From positions 124,001 through 188,000 of the forward strand of contig NZ_JAJSOH010000013.1 in the NCBI RefSeq assembly GCF_021277265.1: a stretch of 64,000 nt of DNA. The letters are read 5' to 3'. This document shows, in pieces, positions 42,301-49,946 of this stretch; position 1 is the first letter of the stretch, and every line of letters starts with the position of its first letter. The position numbers were made by a program, and so were the translations under genes. The notes under the pieces are model-generated. The model saw only the letters and a program-made list of their open reading frames with translations, did not search any database and had not been told where the DNA came from. This DNA is from Kineosporia rhizophila. GTDB taxonomy: Bacteria > Actinomycetota > Actinomycetes > Actinomycetales > Kineosporiaceae.

Positions 42301-44445
42301 TACCACGACCTGGCCGTCGTCGCCGGGGTAGCGCGTGCGTAGCGACTCGTGGCGCTGCTCGATGTGGTGCAGGGCGCGACGCACGTTGACCTCGTCAGCA
42401 CCCGCGGGCAGGCGCAGGAACAGCGGGGCGACCCATTCCGGGCTGCCCGGATTCAGGCTGTCCAGGAACCGGAGCCGGTGCTGGCCGGGCGAGAGCGGCA
42501 GTGGTCCGGTGCGGGGTACCCGCCGGATCTCGGCCTGCTCCGACCCGCCCGTACCGATGGGATCGCCCTGATCCGGCCCAGCCTGCCCGACCTCACCGGC
42601 CCGCCCCGCCCCGGCCGTACCGGTCAAGGTGGCCTGCTCCGACGCAGCCGTACCGATCAGGGCAGCCTGCCCGGCCAGGGTGGAGGCGCCGAACAGGCCG
42701 GGCAGGTCCACCCGGCCGCAGCGAGCGCGCAGTCGGGTGGCCAGACGGGTGACGTCGAGCGAAGTAGCACCCAGAGAGAAGAAGTCGTCATCAACGCTGA
42801 CCTCGTCCACGCCGAGCAGTTCTCGCCAGATCTCGGCGATCAGTTCTTCGGCAGCGTTACGCGGCGGCACCACCTCCCGCTCGGCCGCGGGCGGGGCCAG
42901 GGCGGCCAGGGCGCGGCGGTCGGTCTTGCCGCTGGTGTTGAGCGGGAACTCGGCCAGGTGCACGAACCGGGCCGGGATCATCACCTCGGGCACCCGCTCG
43001 CGCAGATACGCCCGCGTCTCGTCGGCGCTGGGCAGGTCGGGGCCGGCCAGGTATCCGACCAGCCGCCGGGCCTGCTCATGTTCCTCGACGAGGACCGCGG
43101 CGTTCTGCACGGCCGGGTGGCCCAGCAGGGCGGCCTCCACCTCGCCGGGCTCGATGCGCACACCGTTGACCTTGACCTGCCCGTCCAGGCGGCCCAGGAA
43201 CTCCAGGCTGCCGTCGGAGCGCCAGCGGGCCTGGTCGCCGGTGCGGTACAGGCGGGCGCCGCGTTCGCCGTAGGGGTCGGGCACGAACCGTTCGGCGGTC
43301 AGGGCCGCCTGGTTCAGGTAGCCGCGGCCCAGACCGGCGCCGCCCACATGCACCTCGCCCGGCACCCCGACCGGCACCGGCTCACCACTGGGCTCCAGCA
43401 GGAGGATGCGCAGGTTGTCCAGGGGGCGGCCGATCGGCACGGCGCCTTCCGCGGCGGAGGGGTCGCTGCGGTGCGCGGTGACGTCGATCGAGCACTCGGT
43501 GGGGCCGTAGGTGTTCCACACCTGAGCCTGCCCCTCCAGGCTGAGAGCCCGGGCCAGAGCCGCATCGAGGGGCTCCCCGGCGGAGAAGACCAGACGCAGG
43601 CAACGGCAGTCGGGCCAGGCCGGTTCGGTGACCAGCCTACGCAGCACCGACGGCACGCCCTGCAGCACGGTGATGTCCTGCTCAGCGATCGCCCGGACCA
43701 TCAGCTCCGGGTCCCGCTCAGCGCCGAGGGGGGCCAGCGCCACCGTGGCACCGCTGACCAGGGGTGCGAAGAACTCCCAGACAGCGGCGTCGAAACCGGT
43801 GGAGGTCTTCTGCAGCACCCGGTCCCCCGGTCCGAGGCCGTGGGTACGCACGGTCCACAGCACCCGGTTGGCGATGCCCCCGTGGCCGATCACGATGCCC
43901 TTCGGGCGTCCGGTGGAGCCGGAGGTGTACATGACGTACGCCGCGTCGTCGGCACTGACGTCCACCAACGGGCCCACTGGCGAACCCGCCGTCGGCAGAT
44001 CGTCCAGCACAAGCGTCTTCAATTGAGAAAGCCGACCCACGCGGGAGGTGAGGTCGCCGCGGGTGACGGTCACCCGGACGCCGGCATCATCGGCCATCCA
44101 GGCCAGCCGCTCGTCAGGGTGATTCGGATCCAGGGGCACGTAGGCGGCCCCCGCCCACCAGATTCCCAGCAGGGCGGCAACCAGGTCGGGGTGGCGGTGC
44201 AGGAACACCCCCACCGGGTCGCCCCGCCGTACCCCCAGGTCTTTGAGCTTCTGGGCCACGGCCCCGGCGCGCCGGCCGAGGTGCGCGTAGTCAGTCGTGT
44301 TCTCGCCAAAGGTAATCGCCGCGCGCGCTGGATCGCTGCCGATGCGCTGAGCGACCAGGTCTGGCAGTAGGTAGGGTGCGGATGGGAGGTCGCCACCCCC
44401 GCCCCGGAGGGCCGGTTCGGGCGAGGTGGTGACCAAGGGCTTCAT
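39367..44445 (-). CDS. bimodular NRPS, A-PCP-C-A-PCP
   Basis: The product has 1692 residues. It begins with an A domain (TSGSTGRPKG near 177) and no condensation domain, as in a loading module. Pocket residues read DAWQFATIDK, closest to the Gln code DAWQFGLIDK. PCP1 has LGATSL (Ser near 562) and is followed by a Gly/Ala-rich linker with a 33-residue repeat. C (HHIASDGW near 774) is canonical. A2 (near 1240) reads DLPKVAEVGK, as in modules 2 and 3 of the large NRPS. PCP2 has GGHS near 1627. There is no thioesterase, so the dipeptide must pass to another protein, probably C1 of the large NRPS. An acyl group may be added to the first residue by the stand-alone C protein at 46484. Confidence 0.93.
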   Translation of the reverse strand: MKPLVTTSPEPALRGGGGDLPSAPYLLPDLVAQRIGSDPARAAITFGENTTDYAHLGRRAGAVAQKLKDLGVRRGDPVGVFLHRHPDLVAALLGIWWAGAAYVPLDPNHPDERLAWMADDAGVRVTVTRGDLTSRVGRLSQLKTLVLDDLPTAGSPVGPLVDVSADDAAYVMYTSGSTGRPKGIVIGHGGIANRVLWTVRTHGLGPGDRVLQKTSTGFDAAVWEFFAPLVSGATVALAPLGAERDPELMVRAIAEQDITVLQGVPSVLRRLVTEPAWPDCRCLRLVFSAGEPLDAALARALSLEGQAQVWNTYGPTECSIDVTAHRSDPSAAEGAVPIGRPLDNLRILLLEPSGEPVPVGVPGEVHVGGAGLGRGYLNQAALTAERFVPDPYGERGARLYRTGDQARWRSDGSLEFLGRLDGQVKVNGVRIEPGEVEAALLGHPAVQNAAVLVEEHEQARRLVGYLAGPDLPSADETRAYLRERVPEVMIPARFVHLAEFPLNTSGKTDRRALAALAPPAAEREVVPPRNAAEELIAEIWRELLGVDEVSVDDDFFSLGATSLDVTRLATRLRARCGRVDLPGLFGASTLAGQAALIGTAASEQATLTGTAGAGRAGEVGQAGPDQGDPIGTGGSEQAEIRRVPRTGPLPLSPGQHRLRFLDSLNPGSPEWVAPLFLRLPAGADEVNVRRALHHIEQRHESLRTRYPGDDGQVVVAAGQVELRVEHSEALEGLFAEQFARGFDLANGPLWRALLVHVPGQDPVLLVTVHHIASDGWSTAVLERELRHLISGGGAEDLPELPVQYADYAHWQRRHTSDEALAGDLAYWRRQLAGAVPTELLPDHPRPARRDAAGAGVQVRIPAALAQSIEKFSRAQGVTPFTTLLTALAALLARHTGSQDVVIGTPVAGRDREELSNVVGFFLNSVVLRCRLDDDPDALTAVQRVRQTCAEAFAHQSVPFERLVNELQPQRDLSRTPLYQVAFDLQEEGATTMSADPVVNAAFQQAWKVSKTDLTLFVRRGENGTLDAAFEYAAALFDQTTVQRLADRYMRLLRAIVAKPSRRLSSIDLVPAAERRQLQRWSVNPGPLPLTCVHEDIRAAGQANPQAVAVESGLHALTYAELEAASNRIAHHLTGLIAGQSEPTVAVLLDRGSDLITTMLGIWKAGGAYVPLDPSFPAERIADVAETAGTTVAVTSSAYAQRFPQQMRTVALDSSTLDVHPDTPLDVPADPDRLAYVIFTSGSTGRPKGVAVTHRGLANHVHWAARELAGQGTGGAPLFSSVAFDLVVPNLWAPLVAGQRVWMYPQSAELDGLGKALAGAGSFSFVKLTPGHLELLEHQLTPAQMDRLAEVVVVAGEALAGPLAQRWRNVLGDARLINEYGPTEASVGTCVHPVTGQVTSDVVPIGRPLPNLSMRVLEPDGSPAPIAVPGELWVGGVGVARGYIGRPDLTAERFAPDPWGPPGARMYRTGDLARVNADGAVEFLGRIDDQVKIRGYRVEPGEIRARLLENPEIEDAVVVAAGPLTDQRLLAYYVPAATGEVNDLAAYCAQRLPAYLVPAAFIALPAIPLTANGKLDRSSLPEPEAKSALTAPRNPAEERVAQIWAGVLGCPEEEVDVHTGFFAAGGHSIRAVQLISELKSAFGVQLSIRAVFERPTVAELAEEIEAAIRAEIEQMTATDLLASVQNQVQEGNS
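42532..42680 (-). repeat. repetitive linker between PCP1 and C of the bimodular NRPS
   Basis: The 13-mer GGCCTGCTCCGAC occurs at 42532 and 42631, exactly 99 bases apart, each followed by a similar CCGTACCGAT. The encoded linker repeats IGTAASEQA and IGTGGSEQA, with a related GTAGAGRAG between. It is in-frame, so repeat-number changes would only alter linker length. Confidence 0.6.
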
Positions 44446-44478
44446 GAGAATGTCCTCTTGTTGAGTGGTTTGGGGGCG

Positions 44479-45486
44479 TCAGGCGAGGGCCGGCTCGGGC
44501 AGGAACCCGTCCACAACCACGCCCAGGCCTTCCTGCCGGGCCCGGGTCACGACCAGGTGAGCCAGGGCCAGGTCGAGCACCCCCAGACCGAACGGAGAGA
44601 AGATCACCGGACGTCTGCGGGCGGCGTGGGTGCGGAACGTCCCGTTCTCGCCCCGCATCAGGGATCCGATGGTCGCGGTCACGAAGTCCCGCTTCCCGGT
44701 CGCCTTTTCGGCCAGATGTAAGGACGTCTGTTCCCGGCACACGTGGTCGGTGTCGTCGACGATGTTGTCGGCTGCCAGCACCGTGGCCACGCTCAGGTCG
44801 CGCAGCGAGACGTGCAGCACCGTCGTGGCCGGATCGGCCTGCGACAGGTCCAGATGAGGAGTCGAGGAGTTGGTGGCCAGGCTGACCAACGCCTCCTCCT
44901 TCAGCGCCTTCTCGACGTTGTGGTGCGTTTGCACAGTCAGGTGCGGCATTTCGGTGATAGCACGGCCGGCGAACGCTTCCGCGCGGGCCGGGTCGGTGTC
45001 GTACAGCGTCACCTTTCTCAACGCGGGCAGGGCGGCGGCGGCGAACCGGAGAATCTCGAAATTGATCACACCGCAGCCGATCAGCACGATGCCACCGGTG
45101 TCGGCAGGAGCTAGTTCGCGGGCTGCGAGGGCGGCACTCGCGGCGGTGCGGCGGGCCGAGATGAGCGAGCCCTCAACCAGGGCCTCGGGGTGACCGGTGC
45201 TCATCGAGTTGAGAATGATCGCGGCGCTGGCTCTTTCGCGACCGGTGTCGATGTTGCCCGGGAACGAGGAGATCCACTTGATCCCGGCCCGGGGCGGCCC
45301 GTCCAGGTAGGCCGGGAGCCCGATGATCCGGTTGCGGGGCTCGTCCGGGAACCTCAGGAAGATCGAGTGCGGCAGCGAACTGCGGCCCCGGTCGTGCTCG
45401 GCGTAGGTCTGCCCGACCAGCTCGACGAGTTCCCGCTCGCGCCCGTCCAGCACTCTGCGCACGGTGGCGTGATCGACGATCAGCAC
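44479..45486 (-). CDS. sbnB: SbnB-like N-(1-amino-1-carboxyethyl)glutamate dehydrogenase (Dap synthesis)
   Basis: The 335-residue protein belongs to the ornithine cyclodeaminase/mu-crystallin family. It has the Rossmann motif GCGVINFE, the substrate region GIKWISSFPGNI and the family LFDTDP-type YDTDPARAE. The pairing with an SbnA-like synthase is diagnostic of the two-step route in which SbnA joins O-phosphoserine and glutamate and SbnB oxidatively releases L-2,3-diaminopropionate and 2-oxoglutarate. The GTG at 45486 overlaps the synthase stop by 7 bases; longer in-frame extensions run through that gene. The product would feed the adjacent NRPS. Confidence 0.85.
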   Translation of the reverse strand: MLIVDHATVRRVLDGRERELVELVGQTYAEHDRGRSSLPHSIFLRFPDEPRNRIIGLPAYLDGPPRAGIKWISSFPGNIDTGRERASAAIILNSMSTGHPEALVEGSLISARRTAASAALAARELAPADTGGIVLIGCGVINFEILRFAAAALPALRKVTLYDTDPARAEAFAGRAITEMPHLTVQTHHNVEKALKEEALVSLATNSSTPHLDLSQADPATTVLHVSLRDLSVATVLAADNIVDDTDHVCREQTSLHLAEKATGKRDFVTATIGSLMRGENGTFRTHAARRRPVIFSPFGLGVLDLALAHLVVTRARQEGLGVVVDGFLPEPALA

Positions 45487-46487
45487 GGCGCGACCTGCCT
45501 CTGCGCGGCGGTGCGCCACTGGTCGGAGACGTCGCCGAAGTGCTGCTGCACCCAGTCGTCGGAGTAGATCGTGTCCAGGTAGCGGTCGCCCCCGTCGGGG
45601 AAGATCATCACGCAGCGCGAACCGGCCGGGATCCGCTCGGCCAGCCGGTAGAGGGCGGCCACGGCGGCGCCGGACGAACCGCCGGCCAGGATCGCCTCCG
45701 AGCGGGCCAGACGCCGGCACCCGACCACACAGTCGAGGTCGGTGACCCGCACGACGTCGTCGGCCAGTGTCTGGTCCAGCAGCGCCGGCCGCACCGAGGC
45801 CCCGTGGCCGGGGATCAGCCGCCGGCCCTCGGCCCGGCCGAACAGCACACTGCCCACCGCGTCGACCGCCACCACCTTGGTGTCCAGGCCGTTCACCCGC
45901 ACGTAGCGGGCACTTCCGACCAGGGTGCCGCAGCTGCCGGCCGGGAACAGGACGTAGTCGACGTGACCGTCCAGCGCCTGGGCGATCTCGTGCATGGTCT
46001 CGTGATGGGCGCGGGCGTTCAGGGGATTCGCGTACTGGTTGGGCCAGTAGGCGCCGGGCAGGGTGGCACTCAGCTCCCGCACCCGGCGCAGCCGGGCCGG
46101 CAGGTACTCCCCCGTCGCCGGGTCCGGCTCGGTGATCATCTCGACGGTGGCGCCGAGGGCGTGCAGGAGCCGCACGTTGGCCGCAGTGGTCTTGGCGTCG
46201 ACCACACAGACGAAGTCCAGCCCGTGGTAGAGGCAGAACTGGGCCAGACCGACGGCGAGGTTGCCGGAGCTGGACTCGACCACGGTGGAGTAGCCGGGCA
46301 CCAGGTCTCCGTCGCGCAGGGCGGCCCGCAGCATGCTCACCGCTGTGCGGTCCTTCACGCTGCCGCCCGGGTTGAACCGCTCGAGCTTGGCGTAGGCGTC
46401 GAGGCCGAGTTCGTGGGACACGCGGGTGAGGCGGACCAGCGGGGTGTCTCCCACTGCCCCCAGCACCCCGTCGACCGGTGGCCTCAT
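45480..46487 (-). CDS. sbnA: SbnA-like PLP-dependent synthase (Dap synthesis)
   Basis: The 335-residue cysteine-synthase-fold enzyme has the PLP Lys in GGSVKDR near residue 44, the substrate loop ESSSGNLAVGLA, the phosphate loop PAGSCGTL and the C-terminal LAGGSSGAAV. SSSGN and the neighbouring SbnB favour O-phospho-L-serine:glutamate ligation over cysteine synthesis. The VioB/CmnB enzymes of viomycin and capreomycin are the counterpart. The ATG overlaps the condensation-protein stop (ATGA). Confidence 0.87.
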   Translation of the reverse strand: MRPPVDGVLGAVGDTPLVRLTRVSHELGLDAYAKLERFNPGGSVKDRTAVSMLRAALRDGDLVPGYSTVVESSSGNLAVGLAQFCLYHGLDFVCVVDAKTTAANVRLLHALGATVEMITEPDPATGEYLPARLRRVRELSATLPGAYWPNQYANPLNARAHHETMHEIAQALDGHVDYVLFPAGSCGTLVGSARYVRVNGLDTKVVAVDAVGSVLFGRAEGRRLIPGHGASVRPALLDQTLADDVVRVTDLDCVVGCRRLARSEAILAGGSSGAAVAALYRLAERIPAGSRCVMIFPDGGDRYLDTIYSDDWVQQHFGDVSDQWRTAAQRQVAPC

Positions 46488-47818
46488 CGCACACCGCCCA
46501 GAGCCAGCAGACGCATGCGCTCGTCGGCCTCGACCATCGGCACCCGGTCGGCCGGGCCGTCCGGCCGACGGGCGGCGTTGCCGGTCAGGGTCAGGTACTG
46601 CTCGAGCATCCGCTCGACGGTGGCCGGCTCGAACAGGTCGCTGTCGTAGCGGAAGGCCACGGTGAAGTCGTCCGCGCCCTCGGTGATCTCTGCGGACAGG
46701 TCGCACTGTCCTTCCAGGTGCGGCACCTCGAAGTAGGACAGCCGGCGCCCGGCCAGCTCGATCTCGTGGTCGTAGACCTGCTGCATCCGTCCGCCCAGGC
46801 GGTCGGCGGGCACCATCGTCATCGACACCCGGTAGGCACCGTGCTCGTAGGGGCAGGCCGCCCGGGCCATGCCGTTGCGCAACTGGTCGCCGGCACCGTC
46901 GATGATGTCGGCCACGGTGGTGTTCTCGTCGAACCGGACCCTCACGGTGATGGGATTGACGAAGTAGCCGACCACCTCGGCGCTGTTGCGGCGGCGGGTG
47001 GAGGCGGGGCACACCAGGGAGAAGTCGCGCTGGCCGGTGTAGCGGTGCAGCAGCATCTGGAAAGACCCCAGCATCAGGGCGAACGGCGAGACGCCCTGCC
47101 GGGCAGCAGATTCACGCACGGCACGGGCCGGCATGCGCCGGGCCACCGTCTGCCCACGGTAGGAAGGCGTGGCTGGACGGGGCCGGTCCAACGGCAGCTG
47201 CACCTGGGCCGCGCCGTCGGTGATGCCGCGCCAGTACTCGCGCATCCGGGCACCCCGAGGCGAGGCCATCAGGTCCTCTTCCCGGGCCACGTGGTCGTGA
47301 TAGCCGGTGTGTGTGGGCATCCAAGCAGGGCCTCGGCCTCCGGCGTAGGCCTCGTACGCGTCCATCAGGTCGCGCCAGATCAGCCACTGCGAGGTGGCGT
47401 CGGAGGCGATGTGATGGGTGCCCAGCAGCAGCACCGCATCGTGCGGCCGATGGATCAGGACGGCCCGGAACGGCCCTTCCTTGCCCAGGTCGTACGGTTG
47501 CCGGGAGGCCGCGGTGACGGCCCGGCGCAGTTCGCCGTCGTCGGCGTCACCCAGGTTCTCCACGCGCAGCACCGACGTCTGAGTGAGCCCTCGGGGCACG
47601 ACCCGCACGACCTGCCCGTCGCGTTCGACGAAGCGCGAGCGGAGCATGTCGTGCCGGCGTACGACGGCGGCGACCGCCTTGTGCAGCACCGGCAGGTCGG
47701 GGCCGGGGCGGAAGAGCCCCGCCCCGCCGGCGTTGTAGGCCGAGCTGTGCGGGGCCATCGAGTGCAGCAGCCACAGGGCCTGCTGCCCCACGGCCAAGCG
47801 GTGTTCGAGCTGTTCCAC
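46484..47818 (-). CDS. stand-alone NRPS condensation protein
   Basis: The 444-residue single C domain has the first core LAVGQQALWLLHSMAP, catalytic HHIASDA (last Gly replaced by Ala) near residue 138, and the latch region YTGQRDF...VVGYFVN. It has no A or PCP domain. It is encoded between the ACP and the Dap synthase. It could transfer the acyl chain from the ACP (47861) to the first aminoacyl-PCP, or join an amino acid in trans, as VibH-type or free C proteins do. Which one is inference. Confidence 0.85.
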   Translation of the reverse strand: MEQLEHRLAVGQQALWLLHSMAPHSSAYNAGGAGLFRPGPDLPVLHKAVAAVVRRHDMLRSRFVERDGQVVRVVPRGLTQTSVLRVENLGDADDGELRRAVTAASRQPYDLGKEGPFRAVLIHRPHDAVLLLGTHHIASDATSQWLIWRDLMDAYEAYAGGRGPAWMPTHTGYHDHVAREEDLMASPRGARMREYWRGITDGAAQVQLPLDRPRPATPSYRGQTVARRMPARAVRESAARQGVSPFALMLGSFQMLLHRYTGQRDFSLVCPASTRRRNSAEVVGYFVNPITVRVRFDENTTVADIIDGAGDQLRNGMARAACPYEHGAYRVSMTMVPADRLGGRMQQVYDHEIELAGRRLSYFEVPHLEGQCDLSAEITEGADDFTVAFRYDSDLFEPATVERMLEQYLTLTGNAARRPDGPADRVPMVEADERMRLLALGGVR

Positions 47819-47860
47819 CTGAGGGCTCCGTCCGTCGGTCGTCTGATTCGGGCGAGTGGC

Positions 47861-48106
47861 TCAGGCCGCGGCCTGGCTGTACATCACGAAGTCCACGAGG
47901 TCCTGGACCCGCACCAGCGAGCCCACCTCCTCGTCGGGCACCTCGATGCCGAACGACATCTCGGCCGCCGAGAGCAGGTCCACCCGGGTCAGGGAGTCCA
48001 TCCCGAGCTCCTCGAAGACGGTGTCCATCCGGACGGTCTCGTCCAGGCCGGGCATCAGGATGCGGATCTGGCGGGCGATCTCGTCGAGGATCTGGTCGTT
48101 GTTCAT
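47861..48106 (-). CDS. discrete acyl carrier protein
   Basis: The 81-residue acidic protein has the phosphopantetheine site GMDSL near residue 36 and helix II MDSLTRVDLLSAAEMSFGIEVPDEEV, typical of a type II ACP. It is encoded just after the KAS III and before the free condensation protein, so it likely carries the acyl starter made by the KAS III/ketoreductase/dehydratase set. Confidence 0.92.
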   Translation of the reverse strand: MNNDQILDEIARQIRILMPGLDETVRMDTVFEELGMDSLTRVDLLSAAEMSFGIEVPDEEVGSLVRVQDLVDFVMYSQAAA

Positions 48107-48133
48107 TGCGGTCTCCTTGATGGTTGCTGGTGC

Positions 48134-49090
48134 TTACGGCATGCGGACGACTTGGCCCGAGTAGGTGAGGCCGGCTCCGAACCCCAGCAGGAGCACCAGG
48201 TCTCCGGGGGTGGTGCGGCCGCTGTCGTACAGGCGGGACAGGGCCAGCGGCACCGAGGCCGCCGAGGTGTTGCCGGCGTCGACCACGTCGCGCACCACCT
48301 GCTCCTCGCGGAAACCGAGGCGGTGCGAGAGGGTGTCGATGATGCGGCAGTTGGCCTGGTGCGGCACGAACCACTGGATGTCGGCGAGGGTGACGCCGGC
48401 GGCGACGCAGGCGCGCTGCGCCGCTTCGGGCATCACCGAGGTCGACCACTTGTACACCAGCGGCCCGTTCATGCCGACGTACTCACGTCCGTCCTCGGCC
48501 TCCACCAACTCGAGGACGCCGTGTCGGTCACCATCGCTGCCCCAGATGGACGGCCCGACACCCCATTCCGATGAGCGCGACACGACGACGGCGCCGGCCC
48601 CGTCGCCGAAGATGACGAAAGTGTCGGGGTCGGCCGGGTTGATCCAGTCGCTGACCCGTTCCACCCCGATCACCAGGGCGTGGCCGGTCTCGCCGGAGCG
48701 GACGGCGTTGGAGCCCATCGCCACGGCGTAGGTGAAACCGGCGCAGACCGCGTTCAGATCGAAGGCGCCGGCCACCGGCAGCCCGATCCGGCTGGCGACC
48801 TGCGGGGCGATACCGGGCATGCGCTGGCGGCGGGTGGCCGTGGCCAGCACCACCAGGCCGATGTCGCCCGGATCGGCGGCGGACATGGCGATCGCCTTGC
48901 GGCCCGCCTCGACGGCCATGGTGACCAGGTCCTCCTCCGGGCCGGCGAGGCCGCGGGTCTGGATGCCGGTGCGCTCGACGATCCAGTTCGGCTCGACCGT
49001 GGTGCGGGCGGACACCTCCTCGTTGGTGACCAGCCGGGACGGCCGGTAGGCGGCGATACCGCTGATCCGGGACTCGTGACTCTGGGGCAT
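48134..49090 (-). CDS. KAS III (FabH-like) ketosynthase
   Basis: The 318-residue thiolase-fold enzyme has the Cys-His-Asn triad of FabH: Cys in NAVCAGF near residue 115, His in PHQAN near residue 244, Asn in AGNTSA near residue 274. The N-terminal RTGIQTR is also typical. It would condense a short acyl-CoA with malonyl-ACP. In an NRPS operon with an ACP and ketoreductase, it probably makes a short dedicated starter rather than serving general fatty-acid synthesis. GGAGGA precedes the ATG. Confidence 0.92.
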   Translation of the reverse strand: MPQSHESRISGIAAYRPSRLVTNEEVSARTTVEPNWIVERTGIQTRGLAGPEEDLVTMAVEAGRKAIAMSAADPGDIGLVVLATATRRQRMPGIAPQVASRIGLPVAGAFDLNAVCAGFTYAVAMGSNAVRSGETGHALVIGVERVSDWINPADPDTFVIFGDGAGAVVVSRSSEWGVGPSIWGSDGDRHGVLELVEAEDGREYVGMNGPLVYKWSTSVMPEAAQRACVAAGVTLADIQWFVPHQANCRIIDTLSHRLGFREEQVVRDVVDAGNTSAASVPLALSRLYDSGRTTPGDLVLLLGFGAGLTYSGQVVRMP

Positions 49091-49119
49091 GGCTCCTCCT
49101 TGCGGTGAAAAGGCTGGGT

Positions 49120-49875
49120 TCAGATCGCGATGCCACCGTCGACCTGGATCACCTGACCGGTGATGTACGAGGCCTGGTCCGAGGCCAGGAAGGAGACCGT
49201 GCCGGCCACCTCGGCGGCCTGACCGAAACGGCCCAGCGGGATCCGGCCGCGCAGGTCGTCGGAGGCCTGGGCGGGCATCCCGGCGATCATGTCGGTCTCG
49301 ATCAGTCCCGGGGCGACCACGTTGGCGCGCACGCCGTAGCGGCCGACCTCCTTGGCCATCGCCCGGGTGAAACCGATGATCCCGGCCTTGGAGGCGGAAT
49401 AGTTGGTCTGACCGGCGTTTCCGCTCACCCCGGAGACCGAGGAGACGGTGATGACGCTGCCCTGACGGCGCCGGATCAGCTTGCGGACCACGGCCCGGCA
49501 GACGTGGTAGGTGCCGTCCAGGTTGACGCGCAGGACGTCGTCCCAGCTCTCGTCGTCCATCAGGGCCAGCGGGCGGTCGCGGATGATGCCCGCGGAGGTG
49601 ACCACCGTGCTGATCGGGCCGAGTTCGCGCTCGGTGAGGGCCACGAACTCCTGGGCCGCGGCCCCGTCGGAGACGTCGATCCGGCGTTCCAGCAGCCGGC
49701 CGCCGTGGGCCCGGGCCTTCTCGGCCACCAGGGCAGCGGCCTCGGAGCTGGAGGCGTAGCAGAACGCGACGTCGTGTCCGTCGTGGGCCAGCCGGGCCAC
49801 GATCGCGGCCCCGATCCCCCGCGATCCTCCGGTGACCAAGGCGACCGGCCGCTGTCCTCGCTGTCCATCAGGCAT
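49120..49875 (-). CDS. FabG-type 3-oxoacyl-ACP reductase
   Basis: The 251-residue classical short-chain dehydrogenase has the cofactor motif GGSRGIG near residue 16, an SSVSG catalytic Ser, and YSASK with the Tyr/Lys pair. Together with the KAS III and ACP next door and the hotdog dehydratase at 14018 it completes a one-cycle 2-enoyl-forming set; no enoyl reductase is seen. It is the first gene of the operon. No ribosome-binding site is visible before the ATG and the heptamer repeats end 22 bases upstream, so the mRNA may be leaderless. Confidence 0.92.
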   Translation of the reverse strand: MPDGQRGQRPVALVTGGSRGIGAAIVARLAHDGHDVAFCYASSSEAAALVAEKARAHGGRLLERRIDVSDGAAAQEFVALTERELGPISTVVTSAGIIRDRPLALMDDESWDDVLRVNLDGTYHVCRAVVRKLIRRRQGSVITVSSVSGVSGNAGQTNYSASKAGIIGFTRAMAKEVGRYGVRANVVAPGLIETDMIAGMPAQASDDLRGRIPLGRFGQAAEVAGTVSFLASDQASYITGQVIQVDGGIAI

Positions 49876-49897
49876 GGTGAGAGCCTGGGGCGGGCGC

Positions 49898-49936
49898 CTA
49901 TCCCGGTTCTATCGGGATCTATATCTTTCCTACGTG
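49898..49936 (-). promoter_or_regulatory. candidate SARP-binding heptamer repeats before the FabG-KASIII-NRPS operon
   Basis: On the plus strand CTATCCC (49898), CTATCGG (49909), CTATATC (49919) and a weaker CTACGTG (49930) are spaced 11, 10 and 11 bases apart. The repeat CTATATC is identical to the unit before the MbtH operon. Read toward the gene, the repeats would overlap a -35 region close to the start codon. Confidence 0.5.
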
Positions 49937-49946
49937 CCGCGCGGTC

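Noticed and set aside
45480..46487. Housekeeping cysteine synthase
   Set aside because: It overlaps an SbnB homologue and an NRPS-operon condensation gene, the arrangement of diaminopropionate pathways.
48134..49875. Primary fatty-acid synthesis genes (FabH, FabG)
   Set aside because: They head an operon with a free condensation protein, Dap genes and an NRPS, and lack FabD/FabF and an enoyl reductase.
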